This document shows, piece by piece, positions 7,536 to 16,405 of a stretch of DNA of 64,000 nt. Position numbers and translations under genes: made by a program. Below the pieces are notes generated by a model that worked only from the letters and a program-made list of their open reading frames with translations, searched no databases and was not told the origin of the DNA. The DNA is taken from positions 119,282-183,281 of the forward strand of contig SHZU01000007.1 in the NCBI GenBank assembly GCA_009692115.1, given 5' to 3'. This DNA comes from Gemmatimonadota bacterium (GTDB lineage Bacteria > Gemmatimonadota > Gemmatimonadetes > Gemmatimonadales > GWC2-71-9). Position 1 is the stretch's first letter. Every line of letters begins with the position of its first letter.

Positions 7536-9059
7536 TCAGGGAACCAGGCGCCACTCCCGCCCCATGTTGGCCAGTACCCCGCCGTATAGCTCGATTCCGT
7601 CCCAGAGGTTCTGGAGCCGGAGGTTCTCGTTTTCCGCGTGCTGGTTGTTATCGTGGTTGACGATCGGCAGGATCGCGAACGGCACCCCGAGGAGGTCCAC
7701 GAAATCGAAGAGTGGGAGGCTCCCGCCAAGGGTCGGCACCCGGATGATCGGGTGGCCCAGGGCCTGGTCGGCGGCGGCCAGCAAGGCCCGTCCCCCCGGG
7801 ATCTCGAGGCCGGTCCGGGCAGCCCCGTATCCTCCCGACCATACCACCCGAATGATCTTGGGGTACCGCCGGCGGGTGGCGGAGTCCGGCGCCGCTTCAA
7901 CGACCTGAAATCCTTGGCGCCGGAAATGATCCTCGACCAAGCGTCGGACCCGGGCCGGTGTCTGGTTGGGTACCAGCCGAAAATCGAGATAGGCGTCGGA
8001 CTCGGCCACGATCACATTGGCGCCGCCACCGGTGGCCCGGCCGCCGGACAGTCCGCTCAGGTTGAGGGCAGGAAGTGCCAACTGCTCGGCCAAGCTGGCT
8101 GGCGCCCCTTCAGTCCGCCCGAGCCGGAGTTCGCCGGCCAGTTGCTCTTCGACGGCCGGCATCGACCGGAACGCGGCTCGATCCGCGTCGGTCAACGGGG
8201 CCACGTCGTCGTAGAATCCCGGGATATTGATCCGACTCTCTGAATCCCGCATCGAGGCCAACAGCTGGACCATCAGGGCATTGGGGTTGGGGGCCCAGTT
8301 CCCGTAGTGCCCGCTATGAAGCGGCCGTGCCGGCCCATAGATCGTCAGGTTGGCCCCGATGACCCCACGCACGCCGAACACCGCCTGAGCCGCCCCGGAT
8401 TGATGAACGGGTCCATCGCCGAAGATCCAAAAATCTGCCTTCAGCAAGTCGCGGTATTTAGACAAAATGGCCCGGAGGTTGACCGATCCGGCCTCTTCTT
8501 CGCCTTCGAGGAAAAACTTGAGGTTGACCGACCTCGGTATCTGATTGGCCGCGAGCGCGTCGAGCGCGGTCAGCATGGCCACGATCGGTGATTTGTCGTC
8601 ACTCGCCGAGCGGGCAAAGATCCTCGACTCCGGGTCAAAACGACCGTTCGTCCCCGCCAAGGAGAGTTCCTTTGTTCCGGAGCGGAGTACCGGCGTCCAG
8701 GGGTTGCCCGTCCATCGGCTTGAGTCGACCGGTTGGCCGTCGTAATGAGCGTAGAACACCACGGTCTTCGTGGCGCCGGGGGTCAACAATTCGCCGTAGA
8801 CCGCCGGCGGGGCATCACCGGCTTCCAGGATCCGGGCCGCGACGCCCCGCCGGGCGAGCATCGCCACCAGCATGCGGGCGTTGGCGCGAATGTCGGGCAG
8901 GCTGGTGGCCACGTTGCGAAGGGCCAGCAGGTCGGCCAGTTCCCGAACGATGGCCACCTCATGCTGTTCCCGGTATCGCCGGATTTGCTGCTGGCTGGTG
9001 GTCTGGGCAGCCGCCGACCCGGCGACGGTCATCGAGAGAATCAGGGAGCCGAACCGCAC
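7536..9059 (-). CDS. M20 family metallopeptidase (dipeptidase-like), exported
   Basis: 507 residues with a signal peptide (MRFGSLILSMTVAGSAAAQ). The first metal ligand lies in YAHYDGQPV, the bridging Asp is near ARSASDDKSP, the catalytic Glu is in EGEEEAGS, and the last His is in NHDNNQHAENE. The dimerisation (lid) domain contains LHSGHYG. It would cleave dipeptides or small peptides with two zinc ions in the periplasm. The GTG start overlaps the arginase-family stop by one base (TAGTG), so the two genes are translationally coupled. Confidence 0.9.
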   Translation of the reverse strand: MRFGSLILSMTVAGSAAAQTTSQQQIRRYREQHEVAIVRELADLLALRNVATSLPDIRANARMLVAMLARRGVAARILEAGDAPPAVYGELLTPGATKTVVFYAHYDGQPVDSSRWTGNPWTPVLRSGTKELSLAGTNGRFDPESRIFARSASDDKSPIVAMLTALDALAANQIPRSVNLKFFLEGEEEAGSVNLRAILSKYRDLLKADFWIFGDGPVHQSGAAQAVFGVRGVIGANLTIYGPARPLHSGHYGNWAPNPNALMVQLLASMRDSESRINIPGFYDDVAPLTDADRAAFRSMPAVEEQLAGELRLGRTEGAPASLAEQLALPALNLSGLSGGRATGGGANVIVAESDAYLDFRLVPNQTPARVRRLVEDHFRRQGFQVVEAAPDSATRRRYPKIIRVVWSGGYGAARTGLEIPGGRALLAAADQALGHPIIRVPTLGGSLPLFDFVDLLGVPFAILPIVNHDNNQHAENENLRLQNLWDGIELYGGVLANMGREWRLVP

Positions 9060-9874
9060 TACGACGCGCCGAGGTAGAGTCGCTCGGTGAGTTCCTTGAC
9101 GAATTTGGCGGCCACCAGCCCAGTCCGGGGCGACGGATCATTGACCGGGTTGAGTTCCACCACGTCCGCCCCGACGAAACGTTCCGCCGTGACCCGCTGG
9201 ATGACCGCGAGCACATCGCGGACCGAGAGCCCGCCCGGTTCCGGATGGGAGATTCCAGGCGCGAATGCCGGATCGAGCACGTCGATGTCGAGTGAGATGT
9301 AGAGCGGGCCCTCAAATGAAAAGCTGATCGGACCGGTCCAGTGCCGCATCTCGTGGATTTCAACCCCGAACCTCGTGGCCTGTTCGCGAAGCGGGCGGCT
9401 CAACGTCCGGATTCCGACTTGGACCAACCGGGTGGCCAGCTTTTCCTCCATGATCCGGGCAAACGGACAGGCATGGGAGAATCGGCTGCCCTCGAAGCTG
9501 TCGTACAGGTCAGGGTGGGCATCGAAGTGCAGCAGGTTGAGGTTGGGGAAGCGACGGGCCACCGCCCGGAGCACCGGGTAGGTGATCGAATGGTCGCCAC
9601 CCAGGATCAAGGGGGTCGAGCCGGACTCGAGGACCTCGGCGACGCCGGCTTCAATCCGAGCCCGAATGGCGGCCCCGTCGAGGCCGGTGAAGTCGAGATC
9701 TCCGGCATCGACCAAGATGCCGGGGTCGGCCACATCGAGCCCGCCTTCGGTCGAGGTGTTGCTCGATTCCCGGCGAAGTGCGGCCCGAATCGCGGCCGGG
9801 GCCAGCGCAGGCCCTCGTTCAAAAGAGCCCTCCGCGTCGAAGGGCACCCCAAGTAGCGCCACCGTCTGAGGCAT
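9059..9874 (-). CDS. arginase/agmatinase family ureohydrolase
   Basis: 271-residue binuclear manganese enzyme with all family metal motifs: GGDHS, HFDAHPD and SLDIDVLDPAFAPG. It would hydrolyse a guanidino or formimino compound such as agmatine, arginine or formimidoylglutamate. The length fits agmatinase or formimidoylglutamase better than classical arginase, and the sequence alone does not settle the substrate. Upstream partner of the M20 peptidase in a two-gene unit. Confidence 0.88.
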   Translation of the reverse strand: MPQTVALLGVPFDAEGSFERGPALAPAAIRAALRRESSNTSTEGGLDVADPGILVDAGDLDFTGLDGAAIRARIEAGVAEVLESGSTPLILGGDHSITYPVLRAVARRFPNLNLLHFDAHPDLYDSFEGSRFSHACPFARIMEEKLATRLVQVGIRTLSRPLREQATRFGVEIHEMRHWTGPISFSFEGPLYISLDIDVLDPAFAPGISHPEPGGLSVRDVLAVIQRVTAERFVGADVVELNPVNDPSPRTGLVAAKFVKELTERLYLGAS

Positions 9875-9883
9875 ATGTTCGCT

Positions 9884-10606
9884 CTAAGGTTTGGGGATCC
9901 AGGCGGCACGCCGCCAGGGAGAGGTTTGAAAGAGTTCGTCTGTGACCTGTGGATTGATCTTCCAATCGCGGTCCACCTCGCGGAAGAACTCTTTGTCGTT
10001 CCGGAGGAACAGTACTTCGGTGCCGATCCAACCACCGCCGAGCTTGACGTACTTGTTGAAGCTGATATCCGTCGAGGTGCCACCTAGTCCGGGTTGGATG
10101 ACCTTGAGGAAGATCAATCGGTCTTTCTCGATCCACAGTTCGCGGCCTCCGCCTCCGATGACGTAGGCAGCTTTGCCGCCCCACTCGCCGTCCCGAAGCT
10201 TGGACAGATCGAAGCCTTCGCCCTGGACCAGTCCGATGGTCCGTTCCGGCGCCTGGCCGTACACGTCGAATCCGAGGATGGCGAGGATGTTTTGTCCCGG
10301 AACGGCACGAACCAGTTTGCCCTTTTCGAAGACGTAGTCCGAGTCGGCCCGGTACATTATCGTCCGGCCGCTGTCGACCGGCGCGATGTCGATCCGGAGG
10401 CGCCCCGGGATCAACGCGGCCTCCCACCACTCCTCTTCCGGGCGCCCGTCCGGATAGATCGCCTGTTGGACGAAGGACAGGGTTCGGTACCACCGGCCTT
10501 GATGGCGAGCGTGCATGGCGCGGATCACGTCGGATCCGGTGGCCATCGGCTGGGGGATACCGCCGATCGAGGCGGTCAGGGCTAGCCAGAGCGAAACACC
10601 GGACAT
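9884..10606 (-). CDS. exported protein resembling outer-membrane lipoprotein-sorting (LolA-like) fold
   Basis: 240 residues with a short hydrophobic N-terminus (MSGVSLWLALTASIGGIP). The body is rich in alternating beta strands (RWYRTLSFVQQAIY, EWWEAALIPGRLRID, TIMYRADSDYVFEKGK, WIEKDRLIFLKV), the pattern of LolA/LolB-type beta sheets that hold lipid chains. No catalytic motif is seen. CGGAG sits 5 bases before the start. It heads the reverse unit with the arginase-family and M20 genes. Confidence 0.55.
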   Translation of the reverse strand: MSGVSLWLALTASIGGIPQPMATGSDVIRAMHARHQGRWYRTLSFVQQAIYPDGRPEEEWWEAALIPGRLRIDIAPVDSGRTIMYRADSDYVFEKGKLVRAVPGQNILAILGFDVYGQAPERTIGLVQGEGFDLSKLRDGEWGGKAAYVIGGGGRELWIEKDRLIFLKVIQPGLGGTSTDISFNKYVKLGGGWIGTEVLFLRNDKEFFREVDRDWKINPQVTDELFQTSPWRRAAWIPKP

Positions 10607-10675
10607 GGAGGCTCCGTATTCGAGGGGACGTTCCGGGTGCGCGATGAATGTAGCTTCGCTAGGTTACGAGGATCT

Positions 10676-11044
10676 ATGGGTAATGTTTCCGACAAGAGCC
10701 GGACGGTCTCGCTGGTTCTGGGTCTGATGCTGGGGGTTTTCGGGGCTCACCGATTCTACGTCGGGAAGTTCGGGACCGGGTTGTTGATGCTCTGCTCCGC
10801 CGGCGGTCTCGGGATTTGGTATCTGATCGACAATATCATGATTGCCTCGGGCGGGTTTCGCGACGCGGACGGGCGTCGAGTGCTCCGGTGGGACCCGGAA
10901 ACCGCGGACGAGCTCGCGGGGGCGCCGAAGGAATTGCTCGACGAACTGTACGCGCTCCGCACCGAAATGAACGAGCTCCACGAACGGGTCGACTTCAACG
11001 AGCGCCTGCTGGCCAAACGGACCGGCCCCCCCGATCAGCGCTAG
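10676..11044 (+). CDS. TM2 domain membrane protein
   Basis: 122 residues from ATG 10676; GAGGA a few bases upstream supports this start over the in-frame ATG at 10637. The TM2 domain has two membrane helices with the family GxHRFYVGK turn and GIWYLID. A charged C-terminal tail (PKELLDELYALRTEMNELHERVDF) is predicted to be a short coiled coil. Function of TM2 proteins in bacteria is poorly known. The stop codon TAG is shared base for base with the convergent MOSC gene through CTAG. Confidence 0.85.
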   Translation: MGNVSDKSRTVSLVLGLMLGVFGAHRFYVGKFGTGLLMLCSAGGLGIWYLIDNIMIASGGFRDADGRRVLRWDPETADELAGAPKELLDELYALRTEMNELHERVDFNERLLAKRTGPPDQR

Positions 11045-11847
11045 GCCCGGGTCTCGACGGTCATGGTGTCGCCCACCCGGAGGGTCCCGGGTCCGCGGTG
11101 CACCACGTTCATCCCGAACATGACGGCGCTGCCCTGTTTCCGAAACGTCGCCAGCGTTCGCAGGGGCTCCGGGGCTCGTTCGCCGGTGTCTTGATCGGTC
11201 GTCGTCATGACGCATCGGGCACAAGGCTTGACCGCGTCGAAGGCAACCGGGCCACTCGAGAACCGCCGCCAAGTGTCTTCTTCATACGGTGTCGTTCCGC
11301 TGACCACGACATTGGGCCGGAACCGGTTCATCGGGAGCGGGGTGGCCAGGCGCTGGTTCAGGTCATCGAGCGACGCCTGGCCGATCACCAGAATCGGATA
11401 GCCGTCGGCGAACCCGACCTCGCTTCCGATCGGGTCGTAGTCTTTATCGGTACGGCGGGTGGCCCAACTCGGAAAGTAGGCCAGCCGGACCGCCTGACCG
11501 AGGAAATCGCTGAGCCATTGGGCGGCCGGGTCCCCGGCGTCGACGGCGTCCACTTGGTCGTTCCAGACCCTGACGGTGCGGCGGGGTGCCTGGTCGTCTC
11601 GGGGAACCTCGAGGTCCAGTTGGCCCGGCGCCTTGAGGGTGAGCCGCTCGGGGGCGGGAGCGGCGGCCACGCGGCGGAGCGCGACGTTCTCGCGCTGGGT
11701 TACCAGGGCTCCGTCGGTGTCGACCACCATCCAGCGGCGGTCGTTCTCGGGCCCGAAGCGGTCGAGATCGAACCGTTCGACGGCGATGCCCGCCCCGCTC
11801 TTGAGCGGATAGATGTTCAGATGGGTAATCCGGAGCATGTCGCTCAT
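11041..11847 (-). CDS. MOSC domain protein (YcbX-like, N-terminal beta-barrel plus MOSC)
   Basis: 268 residues. The N-terminal MOSC_N barrel begins ITHLNIYPLKSGAGI and includes GPENDRRWMVVD. The MOSC domain has NRFRPNVVVSG and the conserved cysteine in KPCARC that may bind the molybdenum cofactor. Related proteins act in molybdenum-dependent reduction of N-hydroxylated compounds. It lacks the C-terminal ferredoxin of E. coli YcbX. It overlaps the membrane protein gene upstream by 4 bases. Confidence 0.88.
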   Translation of the reverse strand: MSDMLRITHLNIYPLKSGAGIAVERFDLDRFGPENDRRWMVVDTDGALVTQRENVALRRVAAAPAPERLTLKAPGQLDLEVPRDDQAPRRTVRVWNDQVDAVDAGDPAAQWLSDFLGQAVRLAYFPSWATRRTDKDYDPIGSEVGFADGYPILVIGQASLDDLNQRLATPLPMNRFRPNVVVSGTTPYEEDTWRRFSSGPVAFDAVKPCARCVMTTTDQDTGERAPEPLRTLATFRKQGSAVMFGMNVVHRGPGTLRVGDTMTVETRA

Positions 11848-12596
11848 CTGTCGGACCCCAGGGGCAGGCTGTTGAGCACGGTGATCTTTTGCCAGATTTT
11901 TCGGGACAGGCCGCTGGTGAGTGATTCGATGTCGTTGACAGCCGAGATCGTGACGGGGTCATCGAAATCCTGGGCGTAGATGGCGGCGCATTTGCTGAGC
12001 AATGACAGCAGCTCGCTGCAATAGTCGAGGTACCGGGACAGTTCGAACGTGGTCATCGTCCGCACCGGCGATGAGGCGGTATCGTCGCCGAGGTGGGGAT
12101 TCACGATCCGTTCCGGGTCCTTGGTGAGCTGGTGCATGTCGATGACGTGGGCAATCGACCGGAGCTCGTGGATGGCCCAGAGGGCCCGGCGCCGCTTCCG
12201 GCGGACTTCGAGGCTCGAGAGGAAGACGATGGCCAGGCCCAGGAACACGACCTCGCTGATGAACGAGTCGACGGCTTGCACCACGTCGGGAATGCTGGAC
12301 GTGGCGGGGAGTTGCAGGACGGCCAGGAAGGTCGCCACGAAGACCAGAACCAGCAACAGAATGAAGAAGCCGACCGCAATGCGGAGCGGCCAATGCGGAC
12401 TGGCAAACCAGGCTCGGTCGGCGGCGGCGCTCTCGGTAACTTCCACCACTTCGACCGCGACCCGCTGGAGCCCGGCGTTTGGAAACCGCTCGGTCACTCG
12501 CTGCCGGACCTGGCGGGCGGTCTCGACAATCTGGGCGGGATCAAGGCGGCGGAACATGGGACCAATCTGAGGGGTATTCGGGATGACGGCAATCAC
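11844..12596 (-). CDS. membrane protein with two transmembrane helices, unknown function
   Basis: 250 residues. A soluble N-terminus is followed by two hydrophobic helices (IAVGFFILLLVLVFVATFLAVL and VVFLGLAIVFLSSLE), a basic RRKRRR loop and an alpha-helical C-terminal domain (SIAHVIDMHQL, LDYCSELLSLLSKCAAIYA). I do not recognise the C-terminal domain. The true start may be the ATG at 12557 (MFRRLDPAQ). Coupled to the MOSC gene by an ATGA overlap. Confidence 0.7.
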   Translation of the reverse strand: MIAVIPNTPQIGPMFRRLDPAQIVETARQVRQRVTERFPNAGLQRVAVEVVEVTESAAADRAWFASPHWPLRIAVGFFILLLVLVFVATFLAVLQLPATSSIPDVVQAVDSFISEVVFLGLAIVFLSSLEVRRKRRRALWAIHELRSIAHVIDMHQLTKDPERIVNPHLGDDTASSPVRTMTTFELSRYLDYCSELLSLLSKCAAIYAQDFDDPVTISAVNDIESLTSGLSRKIWQKITVLNSLPLGSDR

Positions 12597-12659
12597 CAGG
12601 CCCGGGGGGGTCGGGTAGTTTAGTTTTGGCGGCGTGGTTCTACTCGGGGGAGGGCCGTG

Positions 12660-13727
12660 ATGGACCAGAGTTCAGTTGATTTCCTGAAGGCGCTGCTCAG
12701 TACCCCGGGTCCGTCGGGATTCGAGGCGGCCCCGGCATCGGTCTGGCGAACCGAGGCCTCCCGGTTCGCCGACCACGTCGTCGCCGACGTCAGCGGCAAC
12801 TCGATGGCGACGCTCACCGGCGCCAAAGGCGGGCCGGTCGTGATGCTGGCCGGCCATATCGATGAAATCGGGCTGATGGTCCTCAATATCGATGAGAACG
12901 GGTACCTCTGGTTCGATACGATCGGGGGATGGGACGAGCAGGTGTTGGTCGGCCAGCGGGTGGTGTTGCTGGGCCGGGGCGGGCCAGTGCGGGGCGTCGT
13001 CGGCAAAAAGGCGATCCACTTGATGGACAAAGAGGATCGAGAGAAGGCCAGCAAGGTCAAGGATCTCTGGATCGACATCGGCGCAGCGTCTCGGGCGGAG
13101 GCGGCCGAGCGGATTCGAGTCGGCGATGCGGGCGTCATCGACAGCTCGGTGCTCGAGTTCCCGAACGGCCGCTGGGTGAGCCGGAGCATCGACAACCGGA
13201 TCGGGGCGTTTGTGGTGCTCGAAGCCCTCCGGCGGCTGGCCCAGGATCGTCCGGTGGCCACGGTCACGGCCGTCGCCACGGCCCAAGAAGAAATTGCCTA
13301 CACCGGGGGCGGGGCCCGGACGTCGGCCACGACGCTGGTGCCGACCGTGGCCATTGCCGTCGACGTGACCCACGCTACTGATACGCCGGGCATTGAGAAC
13401 AATCGGCATGGCGACGTGAAGCTCGGAGGCGGGCCGGTGCTGTCTCGGGGCTCATCGGCCAATCCCCGGGTGGTGGATCTTCTGGCTCTGGTGGCCGCGG
13501 CCGAGGGAATTCCGTTCGCGTGGCACGCCTCGCCGAAGTACACGGCGACCGACGCGGACGCGATCTTCACCTCGTTTCGTGGGGTGGCCACCGGGTTGGT
13601 GTCGGTTCCGAACCGCTATATGCACAGTCCCAACGAGATGATCGTGTTGGAGGACCTCGACCGGACCGCGGCGCTCTTGGCTGGATTTGTCCGGCGGGTC
13701 ACCACCGACACCTCCTTTATTCCCTGA
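12660..13727 (+). CDS. M42 family metallopeptidase (glutamyl aminopeptidase/TET-like)
   Basis: 355-residue cytosolic aminopeptidase. First His in AGHIDEIG, bridging Asp in SIDNRIGA, catalytic Glu pair in ATAQEEIAYTGG, Asp in AVDVTHATD, and last His in MHSPNE. GGGGGAGGG at 12646-12654 favours the ATG at 12660 over the GTG at 12657. M42 enzymes form dodecameric shells that trim N-terminal residues from peptides. First gene of a forward run that continues into DNA-repair genes. Confidence 0.92.
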   Translation: MDQSSVDFLKALLSTPGPSGFEAAPASVWRTEASRFADHVVADVSGNSMATLTGAKGGPVVMLAGHIDEIGLMVLNIDENGYLWFDTIGGWDEQVLVGQRVVLLGRGGPVRGVVGKKAIHLMDKEDREKASKVKDLWIDIGAASRAEAAERIRVGDAGVIDSSVLEFPNGRWVSRSIDNRIGAFVVLEALRRLAQDRPVATVTAVATAQEEIAYTGGGARTSATTLVPTVAIAVDVTHATDTPGIENNRHGDVKLGGGPVLSRGSSANPRVVDLLALVAAAEGIPFAWHASPKYTATDADAIFTSFRGVATGLVSVPNRYMHSPNEMIVLEDLDRTAALLAGFVRRVTTDTSFIP

Positions 13728-13743
13728 TTCAAGTGAGCGGGCT

Positions 13744-15030
13744 ATGGCGTTGCATCGAGTGACAATGTTGGTCGGGCTCGGGCTGGTGGCAGGAGTCTCG
13801 GCAGTGGCGGCCCAGACGAGCGCGGCCCAGACGAGCGCGGCCCGGGCGATTCGCGAGGACATCAAGTATCTCGCGTCGGATGAGCTCGGCGGCCGGTTTA
13901 CCGGCAGTGAGGGCGGCAAGCGCGCAGCGCAGTATTTGGCCCGCCGGTTCGGGGCGGTCGGTGCCAAGCCTGGCGTGCCGGGGTGGCTGCAATTGTTTAC
14001 CATCGCCGCCGACGTGCCGGGCGTCAAAGACCTGCCGGAGGGAAGCCGGCCCACCGGATCGATCAATGTCGTGGCCACCATCCCCGGCCGCGACCCGGCC
14101 CTTCGCGGGGAATACGTCATCGTCGGAGCCCATTACGACCACTTGGGCCACGGCAACCGGTCGAGTTCGCTCGGCAACATCGGCGAGATCCACAACGGGG
14201 CCGACGACAATGCCTCGGGGTCGGTCGCGTTGATTGAAATCGCGAGACAACTCGCGGGCAAGCCCCCGGGCCGCTCGGTGGTGCTGGTGGCGTTCTCCGG
14301 CGAGGAGCTTGGCCTCCTGGGCTCGGCGGCCTACGTCCGGTCGCCGCCGGTGCCGATGGACAAAACGGTGGCGATGGTGAATCTCGACATGGTGGGGCGG
14401 CTCAAGAACGACCGGCTGTTGGTGTTCGGCTCCGAAACCGCCACCGAGTTTCCAGTCCTGCTCGATTCCTTGAATGCCGGGCCGAAATTCGATCTCAAAT
14501 ATTCGGGCGACGGTTTTGGGCGGAGCGACCAGCAGTCGTTTTATCTCGCCAAGAAACCGGTGCTGCACGTGTTCACCGATCTGCACGAGGACTACCACCG
14601 CCCGACGGACGATTGGGAAAAGCTCAACTTGGCCGGGCTCGAAAAAGTAGCGACGTATGCCACCTCGATCGTCCGGGCCCTCGCGGATCGCACCGCGCCG
14701 CTCAGTTTCGTGTTCAAGGCGCCGCCGCCGCCCCAGCCGGTGGTGGGCAACCAACCAGGCGGGGCTGCTTCCCTCGGGACGATTCCTGATATGGCCTCCG
14801 GGGGTCCGGGGGTCCGGCTCTCGGGGGTTCGGCCCGACAGTCCCGCGGATCGGGCCGGGCTTCGGGAAGGCGACATTCTGGAAGGCCTTGGGCCGCTCGA
14901 CATTGCCGATCTGCAGGGCATGACCGACGCGCTCCGGCAGCATCGCCCTGGCGACACGGTCATGGTCCGGTTCCGCCGGGGTGCCCGCCAGGACTCGGTC
15001 AAGGCGGTCCTCGGCCGCCGGGGCGGCTGA
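13744..15030 (+). CDS. M28 family zinc aminopeptidase with C-terminal PDZ domain, exported
   Basis: 428 residues from ATG 13744 with a signal peptide (MALHRVTMLVGLGLVAGVSAVAAQ). Zinc ligands and catalytic residues are seen in order: GAHYDHLG, GADDNASG, FSGEELGLLGS, NLDMVGRL and the His in HEDYHRPTDD. A PDZ domain (about 345-425) follows: GVRLSGVRPDSPADRAGLREGD. It likely releases N-terminal amino acids in the periplasm. The frame is open upstream to 13687, inside the previous gene, without a leader. Confidence 0.92.
   Translation: MALHRVTMLVGLGLVAGVSAVAAQTSAAQTSAARAIREDIKYLASDELGGRFTGSEGGKRAAQYLARRFGAVGAKPGVPGWLQLFTIAADVPGVKDLPEGSRPTGSINVVATIPGRDPALRGEYVIVGAHYDHLGHGNRSSSLGNIGEIHNGADDNASGSVALIEIARQLAGKPPGRSVVLVAFSGEELGLLGSAAYVRSPPVPMDKTVAMVNLDMVGRLKNDRLLVFGSETATEFPVLLDSLNAGPKFDLKYSGDGFGRSDQQSFYLAKKPVLHVFTDLHEDYHRPTDDWEKLNLAGLEKVATYATSIVRALADRTAPLSFVFKAPPPPQPVVGNQPGGAASLGTIPDMASGGPGVRLSGVRPDSPADRAGLREGDILEGLGPLDIADLQGMTDALRQHRPGDTVMVRFRRGARQDSVKAVLGRRGG
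13807..13843 (+). repeat. 15-bp tandem repeat in signal-peptide region
   Basis: Two exact copies of GCGGCCCAGACGAGC (13807 and 13822) plus 7 bases of a third, encoding AAQTSAAQTSAA at the expected signal-peptidase cleavage region of the M28 peptidase. The unit keeps frame, so copy change would lengthen the linker only. Confidence 0.85.
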
Positions 15031-15033
15031 CGG

Positions 15034-15489
15034 ATGCCGATTCTCGACGGCGACAAGATCGTGGCGGCCCTCCGTGGCGCATTTACCCGCGACGTCGGGC
15101 GCCAAGCCATGCTCCAACTCGCGGCCGATCGGATTCGGGCCGCCGGGCCGCCGTACACCTCGGTGTACCTCTACATGCTCCACGGGGATTTGCTGGAACT
15201 CGAGGCCTTTACGGGCCGGGTGACCGATCATACCCGGATTCCCGTGGGGCAGGGAGTGTGCGGAACCGCCGTGGCCACGGGTGAGGACCAGAATGTCGGC
15301 GACGTGCGGGCCGTCGGCAATTACCTGGCCTGCAATCTCGATACTCGGTCGGAGCTCGTTGTCTTGATTAAGCGGGGCGCGTTGATCTTGGGCCAAATCG
15401 ACGTCGACAGCGATGTCCCCGACCCCTTTACCGCCGCCGAGTACGGGGAAACAAAAAAAGTCGCCGACGCCTTGGCCGTCCTGCTGTAG
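15034..15489 (+). CDS. GAF domain protein, free methionine-(R)-sulfoxide reductase-like
   Basis: 151-residue single GAF domain. Cys76 in GQGVCGTAVAT and Cys100 in YLACNLDTRSELVV lie where free-methionine-(R)-sulfoxide reductases carry their catalytic and resolving cysteines, and NVGDVRAVGNY matches the segment between them. It would reduce oxidised free methionine with thioredoxin. This fits the surrounding peptidases, which release amino acids. A simple GAF sensor is the alternative. It starts 4 bases after the M28 stop. Confidence 0.75.
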   Translation: MPILDGDKIVAALRGAFTRDVGRQAMLQLAADRIRAAGPPYTSVYLYMLHGDLLELEAFTGRVTDHTRIPVGQGVCGTAVATGEDQNVGDVRAVGNYLACNLDTRSELVVLIKRGALILGQIDVDSDVPDPFTAAEYGETKKVADALAVLL

Positions 15490-15490
15490 G

Positions 15491-16405
15491 ATGCGTCCCG
15501 CCGTCTCTCGGGCCTGGTCGTCGGCGCGGTGGTCGATGGCGTTGCCGGTGGGGCACCGGTTTCCCATGGGAAAATATCAAATGGTGCGGGACGGTGTCAT
15601 CGCGGCCGGTCTGCTACCGGCTGAGGCGATTCGCGAACCCGAACGGATCAGCCGCGATGGGTTGGCGCTGGTCCACGAGGCGCGGTACATCGATGCGGTG
15701 CTCGACGGCACCCTGACCGCCGCGGAGGTCCGGAGGCTCGGTTTCCCCTGGAGCCCGCTCCTTCCCGAGCGGTCCTTGCGGACCGCCCAGGGAACGTTGG
15801 AGGCGTGCCGCGATGCCTTGGCCGTCGGTGCCGGGATCAATTTGGCCGGAGGTACCCACCATGCTTTTCCGGCCCATGGCGAGGGGTACTGTGTGTTCAA
15901 CGACGTGGCGATTGCGATCCGGACCTTGGAGCGGGAAGGCCGAATCGGGCGCGCGGCGATCGTCGATCTCGACGTCCACCAGGGGAATGGGACCGCCAAG
16001 ATTTTCGAGGATGATCCGGATGTCATGACGTTCTCGATGCACGGCGAGCGGAATTATCCCTTTCGAAAGGAGCGGAGTTGGCGTGACGTCGAGTTGCCGG
16101 ACGGCACCGGCGACCGTGACTACTTGGGACAACTCGATCACCATCTCGATGACGTGCTCGACTCGGCCCGCCCGGACTTGGTGGTGTACATTGCGGGCGC
16201 CGACCCCTACGAGGGTGACCGGTTGGGCCGGCTCAAGATGACGATCGAGGGGCTCCGGGTCCGCGATGCCAAGGTGCTCGACGCCTGTCGGCATCGGGGA
16301 ATTCCGGTGGCGGTCGTGATGGGTGGCGGCTATGCCCACGACTTGGCGGATCTGGTCACGATTCACGCGAACACGGTGCGGGAGCTCTTGGCGCGGTATG
16401 GGTGA
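15491..16405 (+). CDS. histone deacetylase/acetoin utilisation (AcuC-like) family deacetylase
   Basis: 304-residue zinc deacylase of the arginase-deacetylase fold. Seen: VGHRFPMGKY near the N-terminus, the active-site pair in GGTHHAFPAHGEGYCVFND, zinc ligands in DLDVHQGNGTA, and the last Asp in GADPYEGDRLG. Bacterial members deacetylate acetyl-lysine or acetyl-polyamines. The start is 1 base after the GAF gene stop, so the two are in one unit. The first 18 residues are poorly conserved. Confidence 0.9.
   Translation: MRPAVSRAWSSARWSMALPVGHRFPMGKYQMVRDGVIAAGLLPAEAIREPERISRDGLALVHEARYIDAVLDGTLTAAEVRRLGFPWSPLLPERSLRTAQGTLEACRDALAVGAGINLAGGTHHAFPAHGEGYCVFNDVAIAIRTLEREGRIGRAAIVDLDVHQGNGTAKIFEDDPDVMTFSMHGERNYPFRKERSWRDVELPDGTGDRDYLGQLDHHLDDVLDSARPDLVVYIAGADPYEGDRLGRLKMTIEGLRVRDAKVLDACRHRGIPVAVVMGGGYAHDLADLVTIHANTVRELLARYG

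Noticed and set aside
13729..15567. 612-residue reverse-strand open frame
   Set aside because: It lies opposite the M28 and GAF genes and is Arg/His/Gly-rich without domains; a GC-driven shadow frame.
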